DNA from: Microcebus murinus
Lineage: Eukaryota; Chordata; Mammalia; Primates; Cheirogaleidae
DNA length: 64,000 bases
Direction of reading: 5' to 3'
Assembly: GCF_040939455.1 (NCBI RefSeq)
Contig: NC_134108.1
Coordinates: 86,782,001-86,846,000, forward strand
The notes under the pieces were generated by a model that saw nothing but the letters and a program-made list of their open reading frames with translations, searched no databases and had not been told where the DNA came from. Every line of letters starts with the position of its first letter. The first letter of the stretch is position 1. The translations under genes were made by a program, and so were the position numbers. Positions 61,091 through 64,000 of this stretch are shown here, piece by piece.

Positions 61091-62020
61091 CCAGGAAGTG
61101 CTGACTGTTCCATCTCTCACCTGAAGCTAGAAAAGGAGCCAACACTGGCCTCTGGTGTCCACCCTCCAACCCCCACCCCACGTCCTTCTGTTGGTGAGAC
61201 AATGAGGGGCTTTGACTGTTTATCCCGATGCATGTTCAGCCCCTTCCCCCACCACTGTTCCTCTTCTCCCCGGCCTGGGAAGTCTGCTCACTGTTCACTC
61301 CAAAGGGCTGGTGGAGCACAAGATGGGGCAGGACACCGAACCTGGGAGGAAGAGGCCACTCCACGCACAATGGGGAGAGATGTGAGCATCCCAACTCATT
61401 GGCTCCAACCCACTCTCCCATCTCCTTCTCCACCTTTCTTTCTCCCTTCCTCCCCACTAAGTGATTTCTTTTGTGTCAACTGTGCCATTTTTACTTTCTT
61501 CCTTTCTTCCCTTTTCACAGAGAAATACATGTCTAGAAATAAAAAACATATATAAATTGCCATATAGATATTAGAAGTCATTAAAATACATAATTAACAG
61601 TATTTAATCTAATACTTGACTTTGTCTCCAACTCCATTTGGGAGAGGAACTTAGTTCAGTAAAGACTTAGTAAAATGAGTATAATTTGTTGTGTGTCTCA
61701 TTTTTATTCATGAGGGCATAATTTGCATGATGATAATCAGATAATATGGGATACTTGGATAAAAAATGTCTTGTTCAAAATATTGATCTCTAAGGTTTAG
61801 TCTATTGTGTTGTGGTGTATACTTAGCTTTGTGTGAATATGTAGATGTTCATGTACATATGGGTACATGCTTTGTGCATGCGATTTTTTTGTGTGTGTGT
61901 TTATGAAGGGTAAGCAAGGTTTATGTGTTCCATTCTCTGGGTATGGACTTATGAATTGATTAATTCCCCTTCAGTCATTGGGGAAAAAGTTTTAAAAAAT
62001 CCACTCTTTTAAATGTTTTT
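61091..62020. other. Unassigned sequence; C-rich 61130-61460, AT-rich after
   Basis: The 167-codon frame 61052-61555 starts in the MIR and ends in AT-rich DNA. It has low-complexity proline/serine content and no recognised domain, so I do not annotate it as a gene. Confidence 0.45.
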
Positions 62021-62032
62021 AAAATTTTAGTT

Positions 62033-62361
62033 TTTTTTTTTTGTTTTTTTTTTTTGGAGACAAAGTCTCATTCTGTTGCCTGGGCTAGAGTGCTGTGGCG
62101 TCAGCCTAGCTCACAGCAACCTCAAATTCCTGGGCTCAAGCAATCCTTCTGCTTCAGCCTCCTGAGTAGCTGGGACTACAGGCATGTGCCACCATGCCTG
62201 GCTAATTTTTTCTATATATATTTTTAGTTGGCCAATTAATTTCTATTTTTAGTAGAGACAGGTCTCGCTCTTGCTGGACTCGAACTCCTGAGCTCAAGCT
62301 ATTCTCCCACCTCGGCCTCCCCGAGTGCTAGGATTACAGGTGTGAGACACCGTGCCTAGCC
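62033..62361 (-). mobile_element. Lemur-type Alu with 12-bp TSD
   Basis: Antisense Alu to 'agacaccgtgcctagc', linker 'ttggccaattaatttc'. Exact flank aaaattttagtt at 62021-62032 and 62362-62373. Confidence 0.95.
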
Positions 62362-62373
62362 AAAATTTTAGTT

Positions 62374-63735
62374 CTTAAAGCAAATGAAACCAGGAAAGGT
62401 TAAGCAGTCTTTCAAATTTGAGATCTATATGCCCACAGCTATTTCATTAGTTAGAATATGGATCTTACATGAATTCATGAAGATTATTGATCCAGGTAAT
62501 CTCTGTTGTGTTTTCATGGTTAATAATGACGGTAATGATGTTAATTTTTACCCACTCTTAAAGTGTTGTAACTTGACACTATGTGACTACTGTAATCCTT
62601 ACTATTTATAACTGTATGCTGTACAATGTATCTTAGGTTAGGTTTTCCAGGGAGCAGAGCTTGAGACAAAAACTTGTTTTCAAACACTTTACTGAGGAGT
62701 ATATGTCCAGGGATCAAAGGTGAGTGATCAATGGAGCAAAACAGGAAAGAGTTGCAAAATGAGGATATATTAATATTATTGAATGTAAATCTCTACAGAC
62801 AATTAGTTGTTCAGTCACCCCTCAGCATAAAATGTGTCTCAGGGCTGTCTTTCTGTGACAGGGAGAAGCCTTTACCTACTGTTGGCCAAATAATTGGTCT
62901 TGCCCTGCTGAGTAGCACAGGCATGGATGGGTACAGGTATGCTTCTGTGTCATCCACATAGTGGGATCAAAAGAGAACACCTGGGCAAAAGGTGAGAGGC
63001 TCCTGGAACTGGTCCAAGGCAAGGTGCTGTCTAGACAAAACAACCTTGAAATGGCTGGAGATGCACAGACTTGTTGCTTCATCTATGGCCAGAAGGAAAG
63101 ACAGGTGAGGTGAAGTCTGAAAGGATGCATAAAGACATATCCAGGACGCTGTTTATGTACACAAATAATTTTGGTTAATTAAGGTTTTACTGTTAAACAT
63201 TATTACTAGTAAGTATTTATGTAGAGAGATGTTTTATTTACATCTATATAGAAATATAAAGTTTTTAATGTGAATGCCATTCTCTATATTTTAAAATGCT
63301 TGACCACCAAATTGAACACAGTGACTGCCACACTAGAAAAAAATTTTTTTTCCTTGGGGCCACGGTGTTGTATTATGAAAACAGAATAAAAACTTTGAAA
63401 ACAAAACAATCCTTTCTAATTTAATGAAAAATTTGTTATTTTTTGTTTTGTTCTGTGCATGAGTTATTTGCCTTTTTCTAAAACATACTTCAATAAAAAA
63501 GTAATATAAAAACTTGAACATTAGTGATGTAAAAAGTAATGTGAAAATGTGAAAAATAGCTCCTAAGGGTAAAGTGTTTTTCTTGACTTGTCAGGCTTAA
63601 GTATAATTTAAAGGTAAACATATATAAAAAAACAAAATTTATTGACTTCTATTTAATCCATGTTTTTAGAATTAAATTGTCAATATTAATTGTAACAATA
63701 GGAACATCAATAAGTAAGGTTTTCACAAACCAACT
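62374..63735. other. Unassigned sequence, possibly including an old repeat
   Basis: 62636-63110 ('gttttccagggagcagagct', 'ggctggagatgcacagac') has the feel of an old dispersed repeat but I cannot place it. The remainder is AT-rich. No gene. Confidence 0.4.
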
Positions 63736-63912
63736 GCAGGGTTTTGCCCAGGGGGGGCATCCATCTCATAACATGTATGCTACAGCATGGCAGCCCACGT
63801 GGCTCCCAAGATAAAGAGACGTGTGAGTTACATATGCTTCACAAGGCTCTGGGCTCAAATCTAGTGTGAGTTAAATACAACTCACATGGCAGTTAATGTG
63901 TTAATATATTTT
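63736..63912 (-). mobile_element. Possible piggyBac-type MITE end
   Basis: From a TTAA near 63900 the minus strand reads 'cacattaactgccatgtgag' and contains the small inverted repeat tgtgagtt/aaatac/aactcaca. TTAA is the piggyBac target. The sequence reminds me of lemur piggyBac MITEs, but this is memory-based and the other end was not found. Confidence 0.3.
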
Positions 63913-64000
63913 GCAGAGGAAATGCAATATTCAAGGGTCTCATTTTACACTTTCCATTTCCCCATGAAAATTAAGAGAAATATTAATGATTAAAGAAGAA

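Noticed and set aside
61052..61555. 167-codon plus-strand open frame
   Set aside because: It begins in a MIR, runs through C-rich low-complexity sequence and ends in AT-rich DNA, with no recognisable protein family.

Overview
This is nuclear DNA from a primate, most likely a lemur (strepsirrhine). About 35 Alu copies are visible. Most carry a long middle linker read as attaattggccaactaat plus an AT run between the two arms. That linker is, as far as I know, typical of lemur Alus and not of human AluJ/S/Y. One L1 3' end (about 23.6-23.9 kb) also has the lemur-type tail ending in 'gtacccccataatatgctg' before poly(A). MIR, L2, L1M-type, MaLR LTR, Tigger/MER2 and hAT relics form the older background. 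Assignments to species and subfamily are from memory and were not searched.

I find no intact protein-coding gene, exon series, rRNA, tRNA, CRISPR array or origin. Every long open frame falls inside a repeat or starts in one, or lacks recognisable protein character, so the window reads as intergenic or intronic. The only gene-derived sequences are two retrocopies. One is a short, decayed, unrecognised one at 11.33-11.64 kb. The other is a large 3'-UTR-type retrocopy filling 42.92-47.49 kb.

Layout: 0-4 kb is mostly unique. From 4 to 20 kb there are dispersed Alus, MIRs, L2s, a MER2 and a hAT element nested in a MIR. From 20.4 to 33.7 kb lies a cluster of minus-strand L1 pieces: a 3' end, an ORF2 piece, ORF1 plus 5' UTR, and then a second ORF1 plus 5' UTR. 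This cluster is split by a 3.4-kb block of older, unrelated repeats. From 33.7 to 42.6 kb there is unique AT-rich DNA with a pure (TTTC)n tract, a tiny poly(A) insertion, an Alu-in-Alu nest and MaLR LTRs inside an L1. From 42.6 to 47.7 kb an old repeat is cut in two by the large retrocopy, which itself received a young Alu. From 49.9 to 52.9 kb there is a Tigger-like DNA transposon broken up by Alus, then a twin-primed L1 with an Alu at the same target. From 53 to 64 kb there are older Alus, a full MER2, two MaLR LTRs and unique DNA.

The window's interest is as a record of retrotransposition events. The clearest are a 15-nt-plus-poly(A) insertion with a perfect 15-bp target-site duplication, a target sequence present in three copies around an L1 and an Alu, a kilobase-scale retrocopy whose cut host repeat can be rejoined, and an L1 ORF2 split by a block flanked by a duplicated L1 segment. 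I did not find a convincing previously undescribed functional system.
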